64,000 bases of DNA from JANNYA01 sp031422315. GTDB taxonomy: Bacteria > Pseudomonadota > Gammaproteobacteria > Xanthomonadales > SZUA-5. The stretch covers positions 1 to 64,000 of the forward strand of contig JANOQN010000085.1 in assembly GCA_031422315.1 (NCBI GenBank), read 5' to 3'. This document shows positions 42,784-49,673 of the stretch, in pieces. The first letter of the stretch is position 1. The number at the start of each line of letters is the position of its first letter. Position numbers and translations under genes: made by a program. The notes beneath the pieces were generated by a model. The model saw nothing but the letters and a program-made list of their open reading frames with translations, was not told the origin of the DNA and ran no database searches.

Positions 42784-43200
42784 CTAACAGCCACTCACAA
42801 CTTGCGCTAATAGTCGCTGATCTTTCTTTAATAACGCCAACAGCGACAGCACACGCGCATCGACACTGCCCTCATCGAGCTCAATTTCGGCAAAGTCTCG
42901 TGCGAAACGCTCAATATCTACAAAGCCCATGGCCCAATCACCAAACATGCGATGGGTGATGGCATCGCGCACCAGCAGCACCACATCGTCATGACGCGGA
43001 TCGTCATTAATCCGCAAGAACAGCGCATCAACAACGGTCGCTTCGCCTTCCAACACTTGCACGTAGTTCAAACCATCGCAAAATAGCGCGCCGGTAATCC
43101 CGTGCAGCGGGTTGTACCGACGTGCGCTTGCCAAAATAGCCTGCCAATCAGACGCGTTCGCCCGCTTGCAGCGGCTTTTGTAAACTGCGCGAATGTCCAT
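42784..43200 (-). CDS. BLUF-domain blue-light sensor
   Basis: The 138-residue protein is a stand-alone BLUF domain. The flavin-site residues are all present: Tyr7 in AVYKSR, Asn30 in RRYNPLHGITG, Gln48 in YVQVLEG, and Trp89/Met91 in GDWAMGF. BLUF proteins bind FAD and change the Tyr-Gln hydrogen bonding under blue light. The C-terminal 40 residues are helical and would form the usual cap or partner-binding helices. No output domain is attached, so it should act by binding a partner protein. Neighbours give no hint of which. Confidence 0.85.
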   Translation of the reverse strand: MDIRAVYKSRCKRANASDWQAILASARRYNPLHGITGALFCDGLNYVQVLEGEATVVDALFLRINDDPRHDDVVLLVRDAITHRMFGDWAMGFVDIERFARDFAEIELDEGSVDARVLSLLALLKKDQRLLAQVVSGC

Positions 43201-43227
43201 AATTTTTTAACTTAATAGAGCCTTAGG

Positions 43228-43352
43228 AATTCCATTTCAGAATCGACGCGATATCAAGGCGGCGTAGTGCGGATCAACGAAGGCGTACATAAGTACGTCA
43301 AGGAGACCGCAGCGAGCCAACGCAGGTAGCGCGTCGATTATGAATTAGAATT
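43228..43352. repeat. 125-bp palindromic element abutting the phaB stop
   Basis: Imperfect 23-bp arms (43228-43250 and 43330-43352) enclose a core with CAAGGCG, a central GTACATAAGTAC and GAGCCAACGCAG. The right arm touches the stop codon of phaB. A second element of the same plan lies at 60809-60929, also against a stop codon. Confidence 0.75.
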
Positions 43353-43353
43353 T

Positions 43354-44091
43354 TTACCAGCCCATGTAGTGGCCGCCATTGATTGATAAGTTCGCGCCGG
43401 TGATCCAGGCGGCTTCTTCGTTGACCAAAAACGCCACCGCGTAGGCAATTTCTTCGGGTTTACCCAATCGCCCGGTAGGAATTTGCGCTTCGATTTTCTG
43501 CCGCACTTCTTCCGGCACCGCCATCACCATTTCCGTAGCCACATAACCCGGTGAAATCGTATTGACAGTAATGCCGAATTTGGCATTTTCTTGCGCAAGC
43601 GAAATGGTAAAGCCATGCATCCCGGCTTTGGATGCCGCGTAATTGGCCTGACCATATTGACCTTTTTGGCCGTTGATCGAACTAATCTGAATAATGCGGC
43701 CCCATTTACGAGTGCGCATCGCATCGATCAGCGGGCGAGTGACGTTAAAGCATGAGTTCAAATTGGTGTTGATCGCTTCATGCCATTGCAGCGCGCTCAT
43801 GCGGTGAAAAGTCGAATCGCGGGTAATGCCAGCGTTATTGATCAAAATATCAATCGGGCCCAGTCCTTTCTCAACCGCGCGAATGAAGGCTTCAGCATCC
43901 TCTGTCTTCGAGACATCACCGGGAGCTATAAAAAAATCATAGCCGAGCGCTTTTTGCTTGGCCTGCCACTCTAGCGCGCGTGCTTCATCTCGGTAGTTTG
44001 TGGCCACTTTGTGGCCCAAGCTTGCCAAACGCTGGCAAATAGCTGTGCCAATGCCGCCGATACCGCCGGTTACTACTGCAACTTTACTCAT
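43354..44091 (-). CDS. phaB: acetoacetyl-CoA reductase
   Basis: The 245-residue short-chain dehydrogenase has the NADP loop (VTGGIGGIGTAICQRL), NNAGITRDSTFHRM, the catalytic Ser in IISSINGQKGQ and YxxxK in YAASKAGMHGF. The details, including RDSTFHRM and the C-terminal TGANLSINGGHYMGW, match PhaB better than FabG. It reduces acetoacetyl-CoA to (R)-3-hydroxybutyryl-CoA for polyhydroxybutyrate synthesis. PhaA and PhaC are not in the window. Confidence 0.88.
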   Translation of the reverse strand: MSKVAVVTGGIGGIGTAICQRLASLGHKVATNYRDEARALEWQAKQKALGYDFFIAPGDVSKTEDAEAFIRAVEKGLGPIDILINNAGITRDSTFHRMSALQWHEAINTNLNSCFNVTRPLIDAMRTRKWGRIIQISSINGQKGQYGQANYAASKAGMHGFTISLAQENAKFGITVNTISPGYVATEMVMAVPEEVRQKIEAQIPTGRLGKPEEIAYAVAFLVNEEAAWITGANLSINGGHYMGW

Positions 44092-44294
44092 GTGATCTCC
44101 CGTTCAAATGGTTGTGGTTTTGCTCAAGATTGAAACGCAATCGCGCTTGATGGATCGTTTCAAACTGCGGCGATCATAATGAATTTTTCACGATTTGGCT
44201 CACGAAAGTTTGACTTTCGGTGGGATGTGAGGTGCATCGGATTCGAGGAGCTTTTTGCGCAGCATTGGCATGGTAGTTTGGGCCGGGATAATTC

Positions 44295-45089
44295 TCACAA
44301 CCTCGCATCCCCCGGCAAATACTGCCCAGTCACCGCCTTATAAGCATTCGAAGTACGTGTGCCCGGCCAGCCGTCGATTTTCAGAGTAATGCCAGGATGC
44401 GTTGCCAGCCATTCTTGCAAACGCATCGCGGCAGCGATGACTTCGGGTTTGGTGGGTTTTTTGACGGCGAACAGGACGACTTGCGGTGGGCCGGCTAAAT
44501 CTGGTTCGCCGCAAAATTGTATTTCTTGGCGTTCGCTCAGGCGGCGCAATAACGTGGCGGTGCCGCATTGCGCGTCTAGCGCTTTAGGATCGAAGACGCG
44601 ATCTTTGATGAATTTGCCGCGTTCAAAATGCTGGCTAAAGCTCCATAAATATGGGCTGGCAATTTTGCGATAGTGATAGCCCCAGCCGTTGTAGGCTTCG
44701 AGTTTATACAGCGTGCCGGGAAGGCTCCAATCTTGCCATTGGTTTAAGCCTTCATAGATGAGCGCGTCGCTGGCGCTTTGCTCGAAGGTAAATGGTGGAT
44801 TGCCGGTTTTGGGGCGGCCGGCGGGCACTTGTAGCGTTCTGGCGGTGAGCGGATCGCCATTGTGCAGGTGCTTTTTGAAGTTCAAGCTGCTTTCGCGCAT
44901 GTGAGCAGCGGCGATGAAATGCCAGGGAATGCCGAGTGGTGCGCCTATAGATTGGTACCTGGCTTTTTGTAGCAGCACTTTATCGCACCAAGTATCAACT
45001 GCTTTTGCGCGTTCGGGTCTAATTTCGGCGAGATCAAACAGGCGCTGATAGGTTTGGCGCAGCGTGAGCGTTAGGCTGGGGCTAGGCAT
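44295..45089 (-). CDS. lysozyme-like protein with peptidoglycan-binding end
   Basis: The 264-residue protein resembles the COG5526 lysozyme family. WHFIAAAHMRESSLNFKKHL holds a probable catalytic Glu in the MRESS segment, and LYKLEAYNGWGYHY and SPYLWSFSQHFERGKF follow. The C-terminus (ITLKIDGWPGTRTSNAYKAVTG) looks like a peptidoglycan-binding repeat. There is no signal peptide, so it may need a holin or another export route, as phage endolysins do. It stands alone between phaB and the his operon. Confidence 0.7.
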   Translation of the reverse strand: MPSPSLTLTLRQTYQRLFDLAEIRPERAKAVDTWCDKVLLQKARYQSIGAPLGIPWHFIAAAHMRESSLNFKKHLHNGDPLTARTLQVPAGRPKTGNPPFTFEQSASDALIYEGLNQWQDWSLPGTLYKLEAYNGWGYHYRKIASPYLWSFSQHFERGKFIKDRVFDPKALDAQCGTATLLRRLSERQEIQFCGEPDLAGPPQVVLFAVKKPTKPEVIAAAMRLQEWLATHPGITLKIDGWPGTRTSNAYKAVTGQYLPGDARL

Positions 45090-45259
45090 GATGAGTTACC
45101 TCATTGTTTGATGGAATCGGCCGTGCGGTATGTGCATCAGTCGATATTAGCCTACACGATTTTCAAGATTAATCAGTCGCAAAATTATGGGAGTGGCTTG
45201 CGGGTGATTCAATCTGACTTAGCCATTTGCGCGGGTTTTGCAATTTGATCCCACCAGTT

Positions 45260-45499
45260 GATCCCACCAGGGATCACAGAAGGGTAGCCGGTGTATCGAA
45301 GCCGCGTAGCGGCGTAGATCACCGGAATTTGGGTACAAATCGAATCGACCCCAGCAGGGGTCGCATAATTGATTTCACGGCAAATCACATGTGCGACCCA
45401 CAAGGGGTCGACGTATAGTCGCCTAACCGTGGTTCCGGTGGTCTACAGCGCTTCGCGCTTACGACGCACCGGCTACCATATGCGATCCCTGGCGGGATC
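45260..45499. repeat. 240-bp nested inverted repeat downstream of hisIE
   Basis: A left arm (45260-45327) and a right arm (45433-45499) are imperfect reverse complements over about 67 bp. Both contain GATCCC(A/G)CCAGGGATC and GGTAGCCGGTG followed by a short GCG-rich palindrome. Inside, CGACCCC..GGGGTCGCATAATTG and its inverted partner form a second, nested palindrome. The rest of the 441-bp gap between the lysozyme-like gene and hisIE has no gene. Confidence 0.8.
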
Positions 45500-45530
45500 G
45501 GTTAAGTTGCCAATGCGCCTTGGCAATCAC

Positions 45531-46160
45531 CTACCCATGCCGATTTTTCAAAGTCGCTTCAAGCTCTCTCAAATCCAAATCCTTGGCATGCAGCAAAACC
45601 AGCAGGTGATACAGCAAATCCGCTGATTCACCAAGGAGCGCGGCATTATCTTGCGCGACCGCAGCGAGTGCAGTTTCCACGCCTTCTTCGCCGACTTTTT
45701 GCGCGATTCGACGCAGCTCGCCATCAAATAGTTTGGTGGTATAGCTGCCGCTTGGGCGCAGGCGTTTGCGTTCGGCGATTAGAGCGTCGAGCGTGGCAAG
45801 AAAGTTGACTGGCGGGCTGGGTAAAGCGCTTGAATAGCCATCACCAAAGCAGCTTTGCGTGCCGACGTGGCAGGTCGGGCCGGCTGGCGTTGCGAGTATC
45901 AGTAGTGTGTCGGCATCGCAGTCTAGAAAGATATCGACCAGCGTTAAAAAGTGACCGCTTGACTCGCCTTTGGTCCAAAGCCTGGCTTTGCTGCGCGAAT
46001 AGAACGTCACATGTCCAGATGCTAGCGTGTGCGTTAGCCCGGCTGAATTCATGTAGCCCAGCATCAGCACCGCGCGGGTTGCACTGCACTGCACAACGAC
46101 TGGCACCAAGCCATCGGATTTCGCCCAGTCGATGCGATCAATATCAGCTCCGCTCAGCAT
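45531..46160 (-). CDS. hisI: phosphoribosyl-AMP cyclohydrolase / phosphoribosyl-ATP pyrophosphatase
   Basis: The 209-residue bifunctional protein has an N-terminal cyclohydrolase (VTFYSRSKARLWTKGESSGHFL, the metal-site segment DCDADTLLILATPAGPTCHVGTQSCFG) and a C-terminal pyrophosphatase domain (SYTTKLFDGELRRIAQKVGEEGVETALAAVA). It catalyses steps 2 and 3 of histidine synthesis in the cytoplasm. The start overlaps the hisF stop by 7 bases, and it is the last gene of the operon. The fused HisIE form is typical of gammaproteobacteria. Confidence 0.95.
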   Translation of the reverse strand: MLSGADIDRIDWAKSDGLVPVVVQCSATRAVLMLGYMNSAGLTHTLASGHVTFYSRSKARLWTKGESSGHFLTLVDIFLDCDADTLLILATPAGPTCHVGTQSCFGDGYSSALPSPPVNFLATLDALIAERKRLRPSGSYTTKLFDGELRRIAQKVGEEGVETALAAVAQDNAALLGESADLLYHLLVLLHAKDLDLRELEATLKNRHG

Positions 46161-46927
46161 GGCCGCACCAAAATTCCGGCTGCTGCAAGGCTGCGTTTGA
46201 GTTCGGGTATGCGCACTTCGCCGCTGTGGAACACGCTGGCGGCGAGCGCGGCGTCGACGTCAGCATTCGCGAACACGTCGGTAAAATGTTCGGCTTTGCC
46301 AGCGCCGCCTGAGGCCACTAGCGGCACTTGGCAAATGCGGCGCACCGCTTGTAATTGCGCGATATCAAAGCCCTGGCGTACGCCATCTACATTCATGCAA
46401 TTCAATACGATTTCCCCGGCGCCGCGCTGCTGAACTTCCTTGACCCAGGCCAGCGTGTCCATGCCATCGCTGGCACTTTTGCTTGGGTCACCGGTGAATT
46501 TATGGACGCGCCAGCCGCCGGTGCCGTCTTCTGCACTGTCAATACCGATCACCACGCATTGCGCGCCGAACTCGGCGCTCAATTGGTTGATAAGCTCCGG
46601 ATTGAGCTGCGCTGGCGTGTTGATAGAGATTTTGTCGGCGCCCGCATGCAGCACGGCGCGCGCAGATTCCACCGAACGAATGCCGCCCGCCACAGCAAAC
46701 GGAATATCAATCGCATGCGCGACTTTTGAGACCCAGCTCAGATCCACACTGCGGCCCTCTGGGCTTGCCGATATGTCATAGAACACCAGCTCGTCCGCGC
46801 CCTCATCTCGATAGCGCAGCGCTAGATCTAAGATATCACCCATCACCACATGATTTTGAAAGCGCACGCCTTTGACGACTTTGCCATCACGCACGTCTAA
46901 ACAGGGCACAATCCGGCGAGTTAGCAT
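46154..46927 (-). CDS. hisF: imidazole glycerol phosphate synthase cyclase subunit
   Basis: The 257-residue TIM barrel starts MLTRRIVPCLDVRDGKVVKGV with catalytic Asp11 and contains CVVIGIDSAEDGTGGW with the second catalytic Asp near residue 130. With HisH it closes the imidazole ring and releases AICAR. The gene overlaps hisA upstream and hisI downstream by 7 bases each. Confidence 0.96.
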   Translation of the reverse strand: MLTRRIVPCLDVRDGKVVKGVRFQNHVVMGDILDLALRYRDEGADELVFYDISASPEGRSVDLSWVSKVAHAIDIPFAVAGGIRSVESARAVLHAGADKISINTPAQLNPELINQLSAEFGAQCVVIGIDSAEDGTGGWRVHKFTGDPSKSASDGMDTLAWVKEVQQRGAGEIVLNCMNVDGVRQGFDIAQLQAVRRICQVPLVASGGAGKAEHFTDVFANADVDAALAASVFHSGEVRIPELKRSLAAAGILVRPC

Positions 46928-47664
46928 GCGAGCGCTTCTTGCAGCGTAAAGCGGCCTTCTAGTAGCGCTTTGCCGATCACAACGCCAGGCGAATTGATCG
47001 CTTTGAGCGCGTGCAAATTAGCCAAACTAGCGACGCCGCCAGATGCTTGCACGGCCACACGCGGCTCAAAACGATTCAGCTGTTGATAGAGCGCAACATT
47101 TGGGCCGCTCAGCATGCCATCTTGAGCAATATCGGTGATCAGCGCGTGGACAAAACCCAGATCGGCGAATACTTTCAGCTGATCAAACACATCAACGCTT
47201 AAGCTTTCTTGCCAGCCGCTGGTGTAGACCCAATAGCGACTCTGCGTATCAGCTTTGCAATCAAGCGCGATGCAAAAGCCTTCCGCGCCGCGTGTGCCGA
47301 AATGATGCATCCAGCTGGCAACCTCCTCAGGCGCGCGCACGGCTTTGGAGCCCAGCACAATGCGCGCGCAGCCCGCATCGAAACGCCGAGCGACCGAATC
47401 ACGATCACGAATGCCACCGCCGGTTTGTACGCGCAAATTTGTCTCACGCACGATGCGTTCGATGATGGATAAGTTTTGTTGGCTTTCGGTTGCTGATTTT
47501 GCGCCATCCAAATCAACCACGTGCAGCCAAGTTGCGCCAGCGTCGGCGTATACCTGCGCTAGCTCCAATGGATCACAGGTGTATTGACTTTCTTTAGCGA
47601 AATCGCCTTGCACTAGGCGAACCACTTGCCCGCCGCGTAAATCAATTGCTGGATAGCACTGCAT
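46921..47664 (-). CDS. hisA: ProFAR isomerase
   Basis: The 247-residue TIM barrel has the opening MQCYPAIDLRGGQVVRLVQGDF with the catalytic Asp8 and FVHALITDIAQDGMLSGPN with the second acidic position. It isomerises ProFAR to PRFAR. It overlaps hisF, but a 228-bp gap with REP-like repeats separates it from hisH, the only large gap in the operon. Confidence 0.96.
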   Translation of the reverse strand: MQCYPAIDLRGGQVVRLVQGDFAKESQYTCDPLELAQVYADAGATWLHVVDLDGAKSATESQQNLSIIERIVRETNLRVQTGGGIRDRDSVARRFDAGCARIVLGSKAVRAPEEVASWMHHFGTRGAEGFCIALDCKADTQSRYWVYTSGWQESLSVDVFDQLKVFADLGFVHALITDIAQDGMLSGPNVALYQQLNRFEPRVAVQASGGVASLANLHALKAINSPGVVIGKALLEGRFTLQEALAC

Positions 47665-47694
47665 TATTGAGGTTCCTTAGTTTGGTTTTACTTA

Positions 47695-47835
47695 TCGTCA
47701 TTCCCGCGCAGGCGGGAATCCAGGCTCACCAAACCTCCAGAGTTCTTGTGAGTGTGAAAATGCAACTTCGACCGGTTAACAACAAAAGCGAATTTCTGAC
47801 ACCTGTACTGGGTTCCCGCCTGCGCGGGGATGACG
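47695..47835. repeat. REP-like inverted pair inside the his operon
   Basis: A left copy (47695-47724) and an inverted right copy (47808-47835) sit between hisH and hisA. The hairpin could lower expression of hisAFI relative to the promoter-proximal genes or mark an internal RNA processing site. Confidence 0.8.
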
Positions 47836-47892
47836 TGAGGGAAAAACACGTTCAATGCAACGAACTGGATAAGTGGAAAACAAAACTCATCA

Positions 47893-48522
47893 TCACTCCA
47901 ACCCTAAAAAATTCCGCAATAGCCTTGCACCCGCCGCTTGTGAGCGCTCCGGATGGAACTGCGCGCCGTAAAAATTACCCGATGCCACCACGGCTGAAAA
48001 CGTACTGCCGTGCGTGCAGCTAGCGAGCGTGTAATCGCCAATCGGTGCGGCAAAGCTGTGCACAAAATAGGCGTACGCGCCATCTAATCCATCCATCAAC
48101 GCCGCGTGATTGGGTGTGTTTTGCACAGCTGAGGTGGCGTGAATTTTGTTCCAGCCCATGTGCGGAATGCGCAAGCCTGGGCTGGCCAGAAGCCTTTCTA
48201 CCGGCGCATCAATCACGCCTAAACAAGCGGTGCTTTGGCGATCAGAACTTTCTTGCGAGCTGGCAAATAGCAGCTGCACACCAACGCAAACGCCAAGTAC
48301 CGGCTGCGTCAAGCTTGGCAAGCGCCTAACTAAATCGTTCGCAGCTAGGCGCTGCATGGCGGTATTGGCCGCGCCAACGCCAGGTAAAATAACGTGGCTT
48401 GCTGCTTGAATGATGGACCAATCAGCAGTCACCGGCGCAGCGACGCCCAGCCTTGCTAGGGCCGCTTGCACCGAGCTTAGATTTGATCCGCCCGAATCCA
48501 CCAGCACCACGCGCGCGCTCAT
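47893..48522 (-). CDS. hisH: imidazole glycerol phosphate synthase glutaminase subunit
   Basis: The 209-residue class I glutamine amidotransferase starts MSARVVLVDSGGSNLSSVQAAL. It has the nucleophile Cys in PVLGVCVGVQLLF (usual form GxCxGxQ), and the His and Glu of the catalytic triad in GAQFHPERSQ. It supplies ammonia to HisF. Its ATG overlaps the hisB stop by ATGA. Confidence 0.95.
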   Translation of the reverse strand: MSARVVLVDSGGSNLSSVQAALARLGVAAPVTADWSIIQAASHVILPGVGAANTAMQRLAANDLVRRLPSLTQPVLGVCVGVQLLFASSQESSDRQSTACLGVIDAPVERLLASPGLRIPHMGWNKIHATSAVQNTPNHAALMDGLDGAYAYFVHSFAAPIGDYTLASCTHGSTFSAVVASGNFYGAQFHPERSQAAGARLLRNFLGLE

Positions 48523-49673
48523 AGCGTGCCTTTGGTGCTGGGCAGCACGTCACCGGCTCTTGTAATGGCTAGCCTTAGGCAGCGCGCGACGGCTTTGAAG
48601 CTGGCTTCAATTTGATGATGATCGTTTTCACCCTGAACTTTTAAGTGCAAATTCGCGCCCAGGGTTTCGCACAGCGATCTAAAAAAATGCGGGAACAGCT
48701 CGGTCGGGAATGCGCCGATTTTTTTACGATCAATCTGTCCATCAAATACAAAATAAGGCCGACCCGACAAATCTAGTGCTGCCAAAGCCACTGGCTCAGC
48801 GGTCGATTCTGGATTGATGCTCAACTCAGCCTGCACAAGTGTTTCGTCCATCGGCAATACAAAAGCGTAACGGCCAATGCCGCGCTTATCACCCAGGGCC
48901 TGCTTGAGTGCTTGGCCCAAGGCAAGCGCGCAATCCTCAATCGTGTGGTGCTCATCAATCTGCAAATCACCGGTGCAATCTAAACTCAGCGAAAAGCCGC
49001 CGTGCTTGCCGAGTTGCTCTAACATGTGATCGAAAAAACCAATGCCGGTATGCGCGCGCAACGGCGCGGTGGCGTCCAAATTCACCATTACTTTGATCTG
49101 CGTTTCGCGGGTATTGCGCTGCACGGTTGCGCTGCGCGGTGCGTCTAATAGCAGCGCAGCAATGCCGGGCCAATCTGGCGCACTTGTGTAAGCTAACCCA
49201 CTGCTCGAATGCGCATCCTGGACGTGATCCACGCCAATGCGCAGGCCGCGCACGCCCAAGTTAACGGCAAATTGCATATCGGTAATGCGATCACCCACCA
49301 TCGCTGAGGCTGGATCAATACCGGCACGCAAATAGTGCAGTACCATGCCGATCTTTGGCTTGCGGGTATCGGATGGTTCGTGCGGAAAGTGCCTGTCAAT
49401 GCACACCTCAGTGAAGTGAATGCCCTGGCTGGCGAACACTTTCAGCATCAAATTGTGCGCGGGCCAAAAATCCGCTTCAGGAAAGCTGCTTGTGCCTAAG
49501 CCATCTTGATTAGTTACCATTACCAACGAATAGCCTGCCGCTTGAATTCTGGATAGCGCGCTAAACACGCCTGGCAAAAACGCCAGTTTGTCGATGCTGT
49601 CAATTTGATAATCAGCAGGTTCGGCAATCAAGCAGCCATCGCGATCAACGAATAAAATCTTCTGCTGACTCAT
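48519..49673 (-). CDS. hisB: histidinol-phosphatase / imidazoleglycerol-phosphate dehydratase
   Basis: The 384-residue bifunctional HisB has a HAD phosphatase half (FVDRDGCLIAEPADYQ with nucleophile Asp10, AMVGDRITDMQFA) and a dehydratase half (GIGFFDHMLEQLGKHGGF, DEHHTIEDCALALGQAL, HHQIEASFKAVARCLR). The CxH...CxC zinc ligands of the Escherichia coli phosphatase loop are not all present (SDTRKP here), a form I also recall from xanthomonads. About 16 extra residues (281-297) interrupt the dehydratase before ALDLSGRPY. The stop overlaps hisH and the start overlaps hisDC, both by ATGA. Confidence 0.94.
   Translation of the reverse strand: MSQQKILFVDRDGCLIAEPADYQIDSIDKLAFLPGVFSALSRIQAAGYSLVMVTNQDGLGTSSFPEADFWPAHNLMLKVFASQGIHFTEVCIDRHFPHEPSDTRKPKIGMVLHYLRAGIDPASAMVGDRITDMQFAVNLGVRGLRIGVDHVQDAHSSSGLAYTSAPDWPGIAALLLDAPRSATVQRNTRETQIKVMVNLDATAPLRAHTGIGFFDHMLEQLGKHGGFSLSLDCTGDLQIDEHHTIEDCALALGQALKQALGDKRGIGRYAFVLPMDETLVQAELSINPESTAEPVALAALDLSGRPYFVFDGQIDRKKIGAFPTELFPHFFRSLCETLGANLHLKVQGENDHHQIEASFKAVARCLRLAITRAGDVLPSTKGTL

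Noticed and set aside
49361..49406. Loss of zinc cysteines in the HisB phosphatase half as a defect
   Set aside because: I recall the same replacement in xanthomonad HisB; the catalytic aspartates are present.
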